Source: Diphasiastrum complanatum (lineage: Eukaryota; Streptophyta; Lycopodiopsida; Lycopodiales; Lycopodiaceae). Taken from it: a DNA stretch of 64,000 nt. Under the pieces are notes generated by a model. The model was not told the DNA's origin and made no database searches. It saw only the letters and a program-made list of their open reading frames with translations. The stretch is taken from the NCBI GenBank assembly GCA_029204225.1, contig CM055107.1, positions 46,501,476-46,565,475 of the forward strand. Direction: 5' to 3'. Positions 48,744 to 59,427 of this stretch are shown here, piece by piece; position 1 is the stretch's first letter; every line of letters begins with the position of its first letter. The position numbers and the translations under genes were made by a program.

Positions 48744-51074
48744 TTAATAAACAAAAATTTCCAATTTTTATTGGCAATAAAATAATTGTGGCCTAGTCCA
48801 ATAAGTCAATTTGGAACATGCATGCTAAACACTGAATTGGCCTATTTTATTGAGCTCAGAACCTGGTTGGGCCCTATTGTGCTTGCTTAGAAGCACCTAA
48901 CCTTTCTCTTGAATGTTCAATATCAATTGAACCAACAGTATTGTACTTCAAAAAACCATAGCAAACTATTCCATTTGTTCATGTTTATGCCATATAGCTT
49001 ATTAACTTTAACGTGTGTGCAAAATTCCATTTCTTGACTAAACTAGAAAAAGTTGGAGAAATGCACTTGTAAATATCAAATGATATGCCTTATTAAATTT
49101 TATTTCTCAAGTGTAGATAATAATATCTTCTAGCAAAAAATGTAATACCTAAAGGACAAATTGGTTGGTTAAAGCTTATTTAGTTTGTATGCTCGTGGAA
49201 CACTCATGAAACAATACTCTGGAATAAATTCGACAACAACGACTATGAAGATGAGCACTTAGCAATCAATTTTTTTGAAATCAAATAAGATCACAAATTA
49301 TCTTTTATTTGATCATTTTTTCAACATGGATCACAGCTACAATATTATTTGTGAAGTTTGAAATCCGAGCAGAAATATCTAAGCTCTTCTTTAGCCTAGA
49401 AGATAGTATGTATATACATATTTTTCTCTTGCAGGCCTTGTATAACACTTTATGTGATAAACGATCAAACACTTGTAGTATCATGATATTTGCTTATTGA
49501 AAAATGTTGCTATTTGAAAGAAAACCCACAATTTTAATGCATAAAAATGTATGAATACAGCGTACTAGATGGTCTCAAGGATTTTATTTTGTCGGCTAGA
49601 AGAGACACCAAAGAGCCAACAGCGAACTGCTGGTTAGTATTGCCCTTAATAGCTTGTTTGAGCTCACCAGAAACAGTCTTGAACCAATTATATGGTTCAA
49701 GAGAGACTTTGGCCAACTTGGTGTTGATTTCACTTTTCAAGAATCTGATTCTACATCATGAAAAAGATTTCAAAATACAATCAATTGATACTTCTGAAAA
49801 ATGATAAATCTCTCAGAATCCAAATCAAAATATATCAGATTTGATCCAAAATTTGACAAAGACTTGATCTGGAAAATTAGAAACTAAAAATAGGACTGGC
49901 GAAGGTTCACTAGGCGAAGGTTGTCTTGGCGAAGGTTCAACAAAGCTATTTTGGGAAAAAAAAAAAAAACTCTATGAACAACTTTTTATGACAATTTCGT
50001 GGGAATAACCTTCGCCAACCTCTCAAATGGAAGATCCGGCACATATAAAACTATGGAAAATCGGACGAAGTTTCTGACAGAAGGAAGTACAATTTTTGTA
50101 GTTTGACGAGGGTAAAAATCAAGATTTTCTGTGATCTGATTAAGAAGAATCTTCGTTGAACTCAAAATTAATATTTTACTATAAATAGGATGTTCTGAAA
50201 ATTCAGCAAAGGTTCTGACGAAGGATCAAGAGTAATATTGATATTTTTACAAAAAAGTGACTTTTTGACAAAAATATGGCAATATGACAACTGATCCTCT
50301 GAAAACCTTTTTATTTTTGGTATTATTATTTGCCAACCTGGCGGTAGATAGATCTGAATCACACCTATGCACAGTGAATCGGGCAAAGGTCTTTTTTTTG
50401 TATTTTTAGGGTTTTGGTGATTTTTCGTGTTCTTTTGCGATTTTTTCAATGTTTCTAGAAATCTGCTGGGAATTAATCTTTGCCTTTCAAACTGAAGGTT
50501 CTGTGAACAAAACCAAAGGTGTCTACAACTCGGCAAAGGTCTCCTGAAAGAGGATAAAAAGTTATCAGCTCTGATGACAATTTTTGTCTCCTTTTGACCA
50601 AAATCTAGCAGATTTGACAGATAACAATTAGCAAAAACCAAAGGAAGCATGAGAGATGGAGAAGAAAAGAAGAAGGCAAGGACATTCATCAATCCATTTA
50701 TGAAGAGAACCAATCTACTTTATTGAAATGAGGAAATGAACATGAGGAGCAACTCGAGTTGGTCCCTTTTTATAATAGAGAAGAGGACCCTGGCCTCTAA
50801 ATCCTATTGGTCCATTTCTGCCTCCCTAATTATTCAAATTTAAAAAAGTGTGGGAACCATCCAATTTGGAGGGGAACCCAACTTTATGCACTAAGTTGAC
50901 ATTTAGGCCCTGCGACATTAGAAGTCCCACAAAAAGGCCTAAAGTCCTTTTATTGACTTTTAACTAATCAATCAAATAACTATGTGATCATCGGGTTGGA
51001 CTTACACATGGAGGGTGCCAAATCCCTCTCACTTATTAACTAGGGTTAGGGTTGCCTTGAGATCTGCAAACCCT
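48744..51074. other. Unassigned stretch, possibly old LTR sequence
   Basis: The 49.9-50.6 kb part is sprinkled with GGCGAAGG and GCAAAGG phrases, including three GGCGAAGGTT copies within 49,898-49,937. A minus-strand frame of 181 codons (50,168-50,713) has no recognisable domain and a composition like its surroundings. I do not call it a gene. Confidence 0.35.
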
Positions 51075-51440
51075 CCAATAGCTACCAACTTTGTATAGAT
51101 GCAAAACTGGAATAAATGTCAGTTAAGGCATAACATATTTTTCTCTCGACACTTGTAAATATATACTAGCTGAATCAAGCTATGTAAGTGTTAAATTTCT
51201 TTTTCAATCAGAGTTTTCTGTAGCCAGCGTTATCACGCTCAGCAAGCTGAAGTTATTACTTCAAGCCTTTGTACTCACTGTTGATATTAATCAGAGTACT
51301 ACTCCGTTGTTCATTTGCGCAATCTGTATGAATTTTTCTACTTGAATATTTTTGCTGCTAACTGTTGCGTTTCCGTTCCTACACGCCTATGCTCAAATCC
51401 TCGAGCTTCCGCTGCCGCTCACACCCGTAGTTTTACAACA
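51075..51440 (+). repeat. LTR fragment of the 27-kb Copia family
   Basis: The stretch TACCAACTTTGTATAGATGC through CTCGAGCTTCCGCTGCCGCT and ACACCC matches the 3' part of the LTRs at 27.1 and 29.3 kb. It retains the ~165-bp segment with TAGCCAGCGTTATCACGCTC. The left part of the LTR and any internal region are missing. Confidence 0.8.
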
Positions 51441-51996
51441 CAATTTATACTTTGGTTATTGTTGGTCCACAACATGACTGCGCCCATTTGATAGCTAATT
51501 TTTTTGCACTCTTTTGTGCACAATCCATAAGGCAGTAGGTCGCACTTCCATAAGGGTTCACATGCATTCCAATACTACTATTTTTTAGTATGTTGTTGCT
51601 AATGCTAGATAATTATTTCTACTAGGTTCGGGATTGAGTTTTTGACCATATTCTTGGCCAAAAGGTTACCTACCAATCGACTGTCATCGAAGGTAGATTT
51701 CCATAATAAACTATTACAATTTCAAACTTGGTTCATTGTTTTTTTGTAAATTGCTTTACAGCCTATAAGGTTATGGAACTCCATATTGTTGAAATATCAT
51801 AACAAGATCATTGCCTATTCAAGAGTACTATGTTGTCTCTCATCAAGATGATGTGTAGAAAAATTATCAGGTTCCTATTAATATCAAATTTTGAAGCAAT
51901 CACTTAGTATAGGTTCACCCTCTCAAAACTAGTTATTTAGTATCAAACTTGCTAAATTTGGACTTGGTTTTGATCAACAATTAAAGTCTTGTAGTT

Positions 51997-52797
51997 GGCT
52001 CTGATACCATGTTGAAATTATAATTTTTAGGACCCTAAATGGATCTACAAAAGACCCCCAAGAGTGATTGAGTACTTGGGTAATCAATCTATTGCAAAGC
52101 TAGCACTCAAATCTTGATCTAGATTGACAATTTTGATCTAAACAAGCAAGAACAATCAATTATTGATAAAAAAAAATATAGAATGACCCCACACATGTGA
52201 AGCCTTTATTACAACCTACTAATAGAGAATGAAATTCACTAAGTTTAGATTGCATTCGGATCAAAAAATCTCAACACAAATGGTGTAAAAGCTCCAAGTT
52301 GTCAATTGCTCCATAATCATGATCTCTCCCACAATGGAATGAATGATTGATATTATGAAGGATATGCTTTTCATGGCTTGTTGAGCAGGTCCAACACGTG
52401 CACTAAGTTTAGATTGCATTCGGATCAAAAAATCTCAACACAAATGGTGTAAAAGCTCCAAGTTGTCAATTGCTCCATAATCATGATCTCTCCCACAATG
52501 GAATGAATGATTGATATTATGAAGGATATGCTTTTCATGGCTTGTTGAGCAGGTCCAACACGTGTTTAGGGACATAATTAGCATTAGTTTTGCCTACTCT
52601 TATCAAATTGAGTTAACCATTAGGTCTACCAACTTTGGTACTTAGATCAACCACCAACTTCCATGATTTGTTGAGTTTGCTCCTAAATTCTAGGAAACTT
52701 GACCATACATCCTATCTAACTGATTAGATCCTAACTACCCTAGGCCTATTCTCACATGTTTGAACATGCTCTTTGTTGAAAATTGTCACTTCTCACA
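51997..52797 (-). repeat. Copia 5' LTR with primer site, containing a tandem duplication
   Basis: GGCTCTGATACCA (51,997-52,009) abuts TGTTGAAATTATAATTTTTA, followed by GGACCCTAAATGGATCTACA, the same wording as the 43.9-kb LTR family. A CTTCTCACA end near 52,795 would give about 790 bp, or about 625 bp without the duplication, similar to its relatives. No coding part remains to the left. Confidence 0.6.
52237..52564. repeat. Perfect 164-bp tandem duplication
   Basis: Copy 1 is 52,237-52,400 and copy 2 is 52,401-52,564. Both begin CACTAAGTTTAGATTGCATT and end CAGGTCCAACACGTG. I see no difference between them, so the duplication is much younger than the LTR that carries it, or it is an assembly artefact. 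Confidence 0.95.
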
Positions 52798-53634
52798 TGT
52801 GAAAGAAAGTACTTTTCATATTTGTAAATATCTACTTTGATTTTGTATCAATCAAGTCAAGTTTGAACATGATATGACTAGTTTTTAGTCAAGTTGACTA
52901 GTCACCTAGAAGTTAGCTTATCCTTGCATGTGCATGAGTAAATGCTCCCACATGGCAAGTGGATGTTCACACGTGTGTATAGAGTTCTAGAAGATAAGAG
53001 TTGACCATTTTCCTTATATCCTATTTTGTAGGGAATATTCCTATATTCTAGGAGACTAGCTCTTTGGATTTTAGCCATAGTCTAGAAGGTCAACTTTGGA
53101 TAAGGATCAAGGATGGATCAAATGGATAGATCTGAGTGATGTGGCACTCTTCACACTTGTGAAGACCTGCTGGACTGTACCAGACTCGAGGATGTATGTA
53201 CTTTTCACATGTGTGAAACCGTATAGCAACTTTCATTTCAAGTTACCTTGTTGCTTTTGGTCCTATAATCTCAATTCTAGTCCAAGTCTAGTGCTTTTTA
53301 AAGCATAGTATTGATCTAGATTCAATCTAGCTAATGCCTATGACCAAATAGAGTTTTGGATCATTGAAGCATTTATTTTTGGAGTTTAAGATCAGATCTA
53401 AGAGGTTGATTTGTTCAAATCTTAGTTGAAGTGAAACCTCTAAGAAAAGTGTAAAGCAATTTTTTTGTGAGAGTGAAAGCTAATAAATTTTGTCAAGATC
53501 TAATTGTGTATCATTCAAGCTTGTGTGCTGGTTTGATAGAGACAAGGCTATAGGCAATCTTGTGAGCTTTAGGCCTTTCATAGATCTTTAAAATTCATAA
53601 ATCTTTGTGATTTTAGAAGAGCATTTATTCTACA

Positions 53635-54600
53635 ATGTCATCCATGGGTGGTTACTTGTTGGAATCAAGTGAGAGACTCACTTCCACAAATTAGTCCATT
53701 TGGAAAGTGAGGATGGAATCACTCCTAGTGATCCATGACCTCTTTGAAATAGTTCTAGGAGTTGAGGAAGAGCCTCAAACTGCCCAAGAACAAACCAAAT
53801 ACAAGAAGAGAGCAAGATTAGCTCTACATTGCATAAAGTTGAATGTATGCAATGACCTCTTGAAGGAGGTGTCTTCTTGTGCCTCATCAAAAGAGGCTTG
53901 GGATTCATTAAAGGGTATCTATGAATCCAATAACACTTCAAGAATACTCATTCTAAGGAATCAAGTCTTTCAAAGCATGAAAGGAAGTGGAGAGAGTGGA
54001 CAAGAGTATGCCCTTAGGATCAAATCTCTTAACAAGGAATTGAGTGCTATAGGAGAAAAGATCCAAGATCAAGAGCTAGTACAAATCATATTGAATGGCC
54101 TAGGTGATGAGTTCACCAACTTGGTCCAATCATTTGCTATTCAAGACACTCTTTCATCCATTGAAAAGTTGCACAATGTTCTTGTGGCCGAGGAGAGTAG
54201 ACTCCTACACCTCAGGACAAGAATGGGAGGCATGTCACTTAATGGAGGAGAGTAGAAAGCAAATTTTACATCCAAAGCAAGAAGAAACAACATCCATTCA
54301 AAAAGAATCAAGGCAAGGAGGCTGAGATGAAGAATGGAGGATCAACTTCCAAAGGCAAAGTGAAGAACAAGGCAAAGCTCAAGTGTTTCTTTTGTGGGAA
54401 GAAAGGACACTTTGCCTCAGAATGTTACTTGAAGAAGAATCAACAAGCAAATGGAGATCAAGGAAACATTGCTCAAGAGGAACAAGATGAGGATGGATTC
54501 AACACATCCTTAATGGTTGCATCTACACCAACTTCAAGTCAAGACACATGGTGGATAGATAGTGGGGCTAGTTCCCACATATCTTTTAAGGTGCATGTGA
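53635..54600 (+). pseudogene. Copia gag and protease start, interrupted
   Basis: Gag starts at the ATG at 53,635 (MSSMGGYLLESSERLTSTN), hits a TAG where Tyr is usual before SIWKVRMESLL, and continues to 54,255 with ELVQIILNGLGDEFTNLVQS. A frame change leads to a zinc knuckle CFFCGKKGHFASEC and the protease start DTWWIDSGASSHIS at about 54,545-54,583. Copia similarity then stops within a few codons and transposase-like sequence begins. A degenerate primer site may lie at 53,528 (TGGTTTGATAGAG). Confidence 0.8.
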
Positions 54601-56271
54601 TGTATCTGGAATTAGCAGAAATGCTTATTCTACTTTTTTTAGAATAGTTAAAGAAGCTTTTTCCCAAGTGATGGTGAAGAAAATTAATCTTTCGCGTCCA
54701 TATCGGGTAAGATTAGCTAGAAATTTTTATAATGACGGAATGTTCAAAGTAGTTGGCCAACCACTTCATAAAACTGAATTATACAAATCAGAATATGGTG
54801 AGCTCAATTTCAACGATTGCAATAATATTTTCCTTGATATTCAAAATGTTCTAAAATACATTATTCGATTCTATGAACTAGACAAACATCAAGTAAATGG
54901 AAAGATCATTATTGTAATAAAATTGGATGAATTTTGAAATCATCAAGGGTCAGAAGTTGGAACGTGTGAGTGTCACTTTGATGAACAAAATTTTAGATAC
55001 AGATAATCGAACGTTTAGTGTTCAATCGAAAAATCACATATGGTGGTTGGCGGCATTCCAGGTATACATTTCAATTTTCATTTAGAATATCTATATTAAC
55101 AATTTATACCTTGCCAGTTTTTATTGACATGTGATGCATTACTTGTTTCTCTACAGGTCTTGAAAGAGGACCATAAAATACTATCATGGATATTTTCAAG
55201 AATAAACTATGGCGAGATTATAAAGAGACATTTGGAGGGTGAGAAATTTACAGTCGATAACCATGGAAATTTTCATATTCAATGGCACCTTGCAAGGAAT
55301 TTGAAAACATTAAAATGTATGTATAATGTCTCTCATGGGGCAACATCAAAGCATCCATGTCTTTATTGCATGAAGCATTGCTACAATATGAATTTGGGAC
55401 AATCAACAAACACTGGCCCAACACGAGAAGCTGAAGGTCCAAATATGAAAAGTGTTCTGCCAATTCCATTAAAATATAATCACATATGCACATTGCATGC
55501 TGAGGTTTGTATTATTGAAAAACTAATTTACCTGCATATTCTACTAGCATGGAATCATAAACCAGAGTCAGTGGCTAAAGCAGCAATTAGGAGGTTGGAA
55601 ATAGTTTTGTCAAATGCAGGACTACATAAAGGGAATGTCACAATTGAAAAAAGTGATAGACTCTCAGGGAAAAAAGGAAACGTTCCTAATAAGCCATCAA
55701 TTGGAGGTGCTAAAGCAAGAAGATTTTTATCCAATCACACATGCAAAGAATTAAGTGTCAGATACGAAATTTGGAGAGAAATTGTTCAAGCCCACATGAA
55801 CATTGGAAGGAAGTAATCGAGTGGAAAAGGGACAAGTGTGGACCAACTTAGACAAACTCATAGGTGTTATTAGGAAAGAAAACCTATCATCAGAAGTTAT
55901 GAGGACTTTGCAAATCATTGCACCACATTTGTAAAATCTGTAGATGATTGTTGGGGAGTAGACAATGTTACTCATTACATGGTGCTAATCTATATCATTA
56001 TGTGGTACTTTTCTCATTCAGGCTTATATTTTTTTCTACTGATGTAACTAATCAAAACTATTGTTTGTAACACATCCTTCTTCATCATGCAACTTATTTT
56101 GCAAAGGAATATGGGAGCTTAAGTATCTAGTCATCACAAGGCATGGAAAAATCTCATTGGCAAGCAAGGGGAGCATTTCATAGAGCAACAAATTATGGAG
56201 GACACAATTCAAGAAATAAATATTTAGTTCAACTTTTTCAGTGGTTTTACAAAAGAGCACAATTTAGATAA
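54592..56271 (+). pseudogene. Decayed transposase-like gene with CxxC knuckle
   Basis: The reading begins at the junction after an AAG acceptor-like triplet (GACDVSGISRNAYSTFFRIV) and runs through VIKLDEF. After one extra T in a T4 run (about 54,935) it continues EIIKGQKLERVSVTLMNKIL to WWLAAFQ, an intron (55,063-55,156, GT...AG), then HLARNLKTLKCMYNVSHGAT and SKHPCLYCMKHC, ICTLHAEVCIIEKL, and finally QGMEKSHWQARGAFHRATNY with GGHN. The order KLD(E)...(D/N)xKxL...PCxYC...TLHxxxRI...GMEKxHxxAR is that of a widespread uncharacterised transposase-like family in animals and plants, as far as I can recall it. An Asn stands where I expect the second catalytic Asp. A TAG after LSI and shifts near 55,815 also mark it dead, and the N-terminus is missing. 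Confidence 0.65.
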
Positions 56272-56377
56272 CAAGCTAAAAACTCGCCAAGTATTACGAT
56301 ATTTCAAAAGGCATTGAAATTCATTACAAAAGAGAGAGATCCTTGTAATATTTAAAAAATCTATTATAGAAAACTAT

Positions 56378-57961
56378 TCAATTATCATCATCATCATCCT
56401 CTTCAAGATTTAGACGGATGGTATTGTCATGAAGGAATAATCTCCTTTCATATGGATCCAAAAATTCTAAATTTTTCCTCTTGCTCATAAAAATGTAACC
56501 CGAATAAAGGGCCGATGATCTTTTGGTACTCTCATTGGGAGTATAACCCAATATCTTAATAGCCAAATCTCTCTTCACAAAAATTATTTTATATGTTCCT
56601 CTTGCATACTTATGGCCTCCTAAACAAACTGAAAATGATTTGATGGCCATAATGACAGTGGTTGCATATGGATTATAAGCTGAATGATATATACAAATCT
56701 CATTATTTTGAAAGTTTTTCAAATAATAAGATAGAGAAACATCTTTTCTCCCGGCTGATACACCTTGGACGCCTCCATGTCTCATACCAAAGGCATCTAT
56801 TTCAATAGCATCTTGTAAACAAGAAAAGAAAATAAATTTAGAATGATACATAACACTGCAAACTCAATAAGAAAATTGAACAATATCAATACCAATATAA
56901 TATCTACTTACCATATCATAATCATCGTAATCAATGATGTTTGCTCTGTTGATGTCATGTCCTCCAATGGCCTCTACATTTTCGGACCCAAGGCCGGCTG
57001 AGCAATTGCTCTCAATGTTTTTGGAGCTAGCATTGACTAACGTTGAAGGTGGTGCCACCTCCTAGGGGGATATCTTTTTTGAAATTCCAAAGATTCCTCC
57101 TATGTAGGCAAAGTCTTTTCATAGGTTTTAGATTTTTCAATCATGGCCTCCAAGGCCTCATTGCTAGATTTTCAATTGCCATCTTTATCATAATCTATCG
57201 CACTTTCAAGTTCATCATATGAGTAATCAACAATGTCAAAAAATTTTGATAAATTTTGAACAAAAATTGAGAGGATTTCATCCTCTCTCAGATTCGATAC
57301 ATCTACTATATCATTAAATGAAATATAACATTCATTATTTATAAAATATAAAAGAACATCGAGTAGAGTTAATTGATTAACATAAGATGCAGATGGAAGG
57401 GAATCAGAGAGGATTATAGAACGAGGGAGAGTTTTTTTATAATCTGAAGTCATAGAAGCTTCACCTTCAACCCCTATATCAGTATCTGCATCATTTACAT
57501 CAACTGGAATAGGTGCAGATGCTTCGCTCAATGGAACATTTGAAGATTCAACAGACTCATCATCTGGAATTTCAGTAGATATGTAGAACACAAAAGCCAT
57601 TCCTTTGATTAGAAGACAACATATTCTTTTGTGGATATCATAGTATATATTTCTTCTGAAATGGTCATGCAGGTTAGAGTACTTTCTATTGTGTTTATGC
57701 TTAGAGGATGGTTGGGAATGTACAAGGTCCTGAAAATGAACGAAACAAAAATTATCTATATCCATGACAGGAGTAATAATAATATAAGAAAAATTATCAA
57801 GATAAGAAATTAAATCATAACGATTTTCATAAACTAGCTTATCAAAATCGAAGGGAGCAAAAAAAAATACTAGCAAAATACTCTAATTTGTCAGATGGAA
57901 TGTCACTGGTATTAAAAAAATCCATAAGTTTGTCATCTGAGGCCATGGACGAACTAGCCAT
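56378..57961 (-). pseudogene. Unknown acidic gene, divergent to the H3-mimic gene
   Basis: I do not recognise this protein. The start is the ATG at 57,961 (MASSSMASDDKLMDFFNTSD). A run of nine A on the plus strand (57,859-57,867) shifts the frame; with one base fewer it would continue FAPFDFDKLVYENRYDLISY. The part to 57,172 is Asp/Glu-rich (EIPDDESVESSNVPLSEASA, DVNDADTDIGVEGEASMTSD). In-frame TGA and TAG follow, yet coding-like sequence goes on (SSNEALEAMIEKSKTYEKTL), then VNASSKNIESNCSAGLGSEN up to a good donor (ATG|GTAAGT, about 56,911). A last exon contains DAFGMRHGGVQGVSAGRKDV and ends in LNLEEDDDDDN at 56,378. It converges on the transposase gene with about 105 bp between stops. A DNA-binding or accessory role is only a guess. 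Confidence 0.5.
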
Positions 57962-57970
57962 ATTGAATCC

Positions 57971-58159
57971 GATATCGGTTCAACACGTCAGATAAATATC
58001 GGTAGAGGAATAAAGCAAAGTGTGCACGCTGATCCGATATGGTAAGGCCAAGAATGAAATTTTCAAAAAGCATTGGTCGAAAGTGGCTGATATCGATTCA
58101 GCACGTCTGAATGGATACGAGCATGCACAGCAAGGGATGGCGCGCGTCGATTCGATATC
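57971..58159 (-). repeat. 71-bp inverted-repeat modules A and B
   Basis: Module A is 57,971-58,041 (left arm GATATCGGTTCAACACGTC, right arm GCACGCTGATCCGATATG). Module B is 58,089-58,159 (GATATCGATTCAGCACGTC and GCGCGTCGATTCGATATC). The arms of each are near-complementary over 17-20 bases with a ~33-bp interior that differs between modules. They lie between the minus TATA-like box and the ATG at 57,961, so they would form the 5' leader of the unknown minus-strand gene. Confidence 0.85.
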
Positions 58160-58634
58160 GGGAGAATGAAGAAAAACAAGAAGACTAGAGAGTTCAGGAA
58201 AAAAGATTACGGAATCAAAATATGGAAAGTGGTGGCACATATTTATAGCCAATTCCTATTGATCACAGCCATACATTTGTCAAATAACGAATTGTGATTT
58301 ACAGCCTATATTTATCCACCAATCAGAATGAGACTAATTTGTATCTACGTCGAAATACATTAACTAGTCTAGTACTAGATTCAATGAATCATCATTAGCC
58401 CTGTGCCGGAATACATTAAATAGACAATCACTAGCTTCCTAGAATAATCATTAAAAAATTATAAACAATTGATTAATGGATATCATTGAAAAACATGAAC
58501 TAGGAGAATTATTATAATCTCTCGTCCTATTTAAGCACCGTAAAGACGAAAATTTTCCTTTTGAGATAATGTTCATTCAGAACATTTTCATAAGTCTTTC
58601 ATTATGCATTCCAGTATGATTTTTCTGCGTATGG

Positions 58635-58915
58635 GATATCGGATCAACGCGCCTGGCAGACAATGTATTTGTTGCATTTGGACTGCGCGCGTCGAATCGC
58701 TATTCCAGGATCAAAATATTATCGAAATTTTCGAAACTATTGGACCTTATATGCATGATCAAAGCTTGATTCAAAAGACTCTTCAAACTGGCCAAAGTTA
58801 TGCAGAATCTATCGAATCAAGCTCTGATCATTCATATTGCATCCAATATCGGATGAGCGTGCGAGAATATATACTATGGTTCTCAAATGCTTTATATGCG
58901 CGTTGATTAGCTATC
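58635..58915 (+). repeat. 71-bp inverted-repeat modules C and D
   Basis: Module C is 58,635-58,705 (GATATCGGATCAACGCGCC and GCGCGTCGAATCGCTATTC). Module D is 58,845-58,915 (AATATCGGATGAGCGTGCG and TGCGCGTTGATTAGCTATC). They lie downstream of the TATA-like box at 58,527. No gene start is found directly after module D. Confidence 0.85.
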
Positions 58916-59254
58916 AGGTGAAAATCTGGCTTTTGGAATTCTCCAAAATTATGATTATTGGATATAAAAAAGGTCTTATATTTAAAGCTTAATGTTGTCA
59001 ATTTCAGCATTAAATGGTAGAAGTGTGATTAATTGTAGATGTGACAATACTTTATTTGAAATTAGTTCTGGTTAATTCGATATGGACTAATCATTTTGAT
59101 GACCGATGGATATTTAGATTGATTTGATTGACAAGCCTCTGAGTAATCATCATCGTAATACGAGCCACCACGTTTGCAATCATTTCTGATTTTCTCTATT
59201 TATACTAATCGACGACGCTGAAATTTTTTTGCTTATAGTTATTTATATCCATGC

Positions 59255-59419
59255 GATATCGATTCAACGCGTTCAAAAACAACTTCCTTCAATCCGTTCC
59301 TACTCGCTTGCGCCCATCTACTACTAGTTAACGGAATTGTTTAGCTCAGGTATTGCTTCGACACATCCGACCTGAGGTCTGATCCTGAAATCAACATTAT
59401 CGCGCGTTGATCCGCTACT
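59255..59419 (+). repeat. 71-bp inverted-repeat modules E and F
   Basis: Module E is 59,255-59,325: left arm GATATCGATTCAACGCGTTC; the right arm is weak, GCTTGCGCCCATCTACTACT, 12 of 20 matching F's right end. Module F is 59,349-59,419 (GGTATTGCTTCGACACATC and CGCGCGTTGATCCGCTACT). They lie between the TATA-like box at 59,196 and the ATG at 59,428 of the H3-mimic gene. Confidence 0.75.
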
Positions 59420-59427
59420 ACACAGTA

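Larger units (their letters stand above)
57962..59427. promoter_or_regulatory. Divergent promoter region with repeated hairpin modules
   Basis: This 1,466-bp region separates the start codons of two divergent genes. It holds six of the eight 71-bp modules and three TATA-like boxes of similar wording: CTATAAATA (minus, about 58,240-58,248), CTATTTAAG (plus, 58,527-58,535) and CTATTTATA (plus, 59,196-59,204). Each box is followed downstream by two modules at 57-109 bp. The middle unit (58,527-58,915) has a box and two modules but no start codon at the matching distance, as if it were a duplicated orphan leader. Confidence 0.6.

Noticed and set aside
50168-50713. Minus-strand 181-codon frame
   Set aside because: It has no recognisable motif and lies in repeat-like DNA with GCGAAGG phrases. 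Length alone is not enough in this context.
58604-58906. Plus-strand 100-codon frame across modules C and D
   Set aside because: It runs through both hairpin modules and resembles no protein. The module arms account for its composition.
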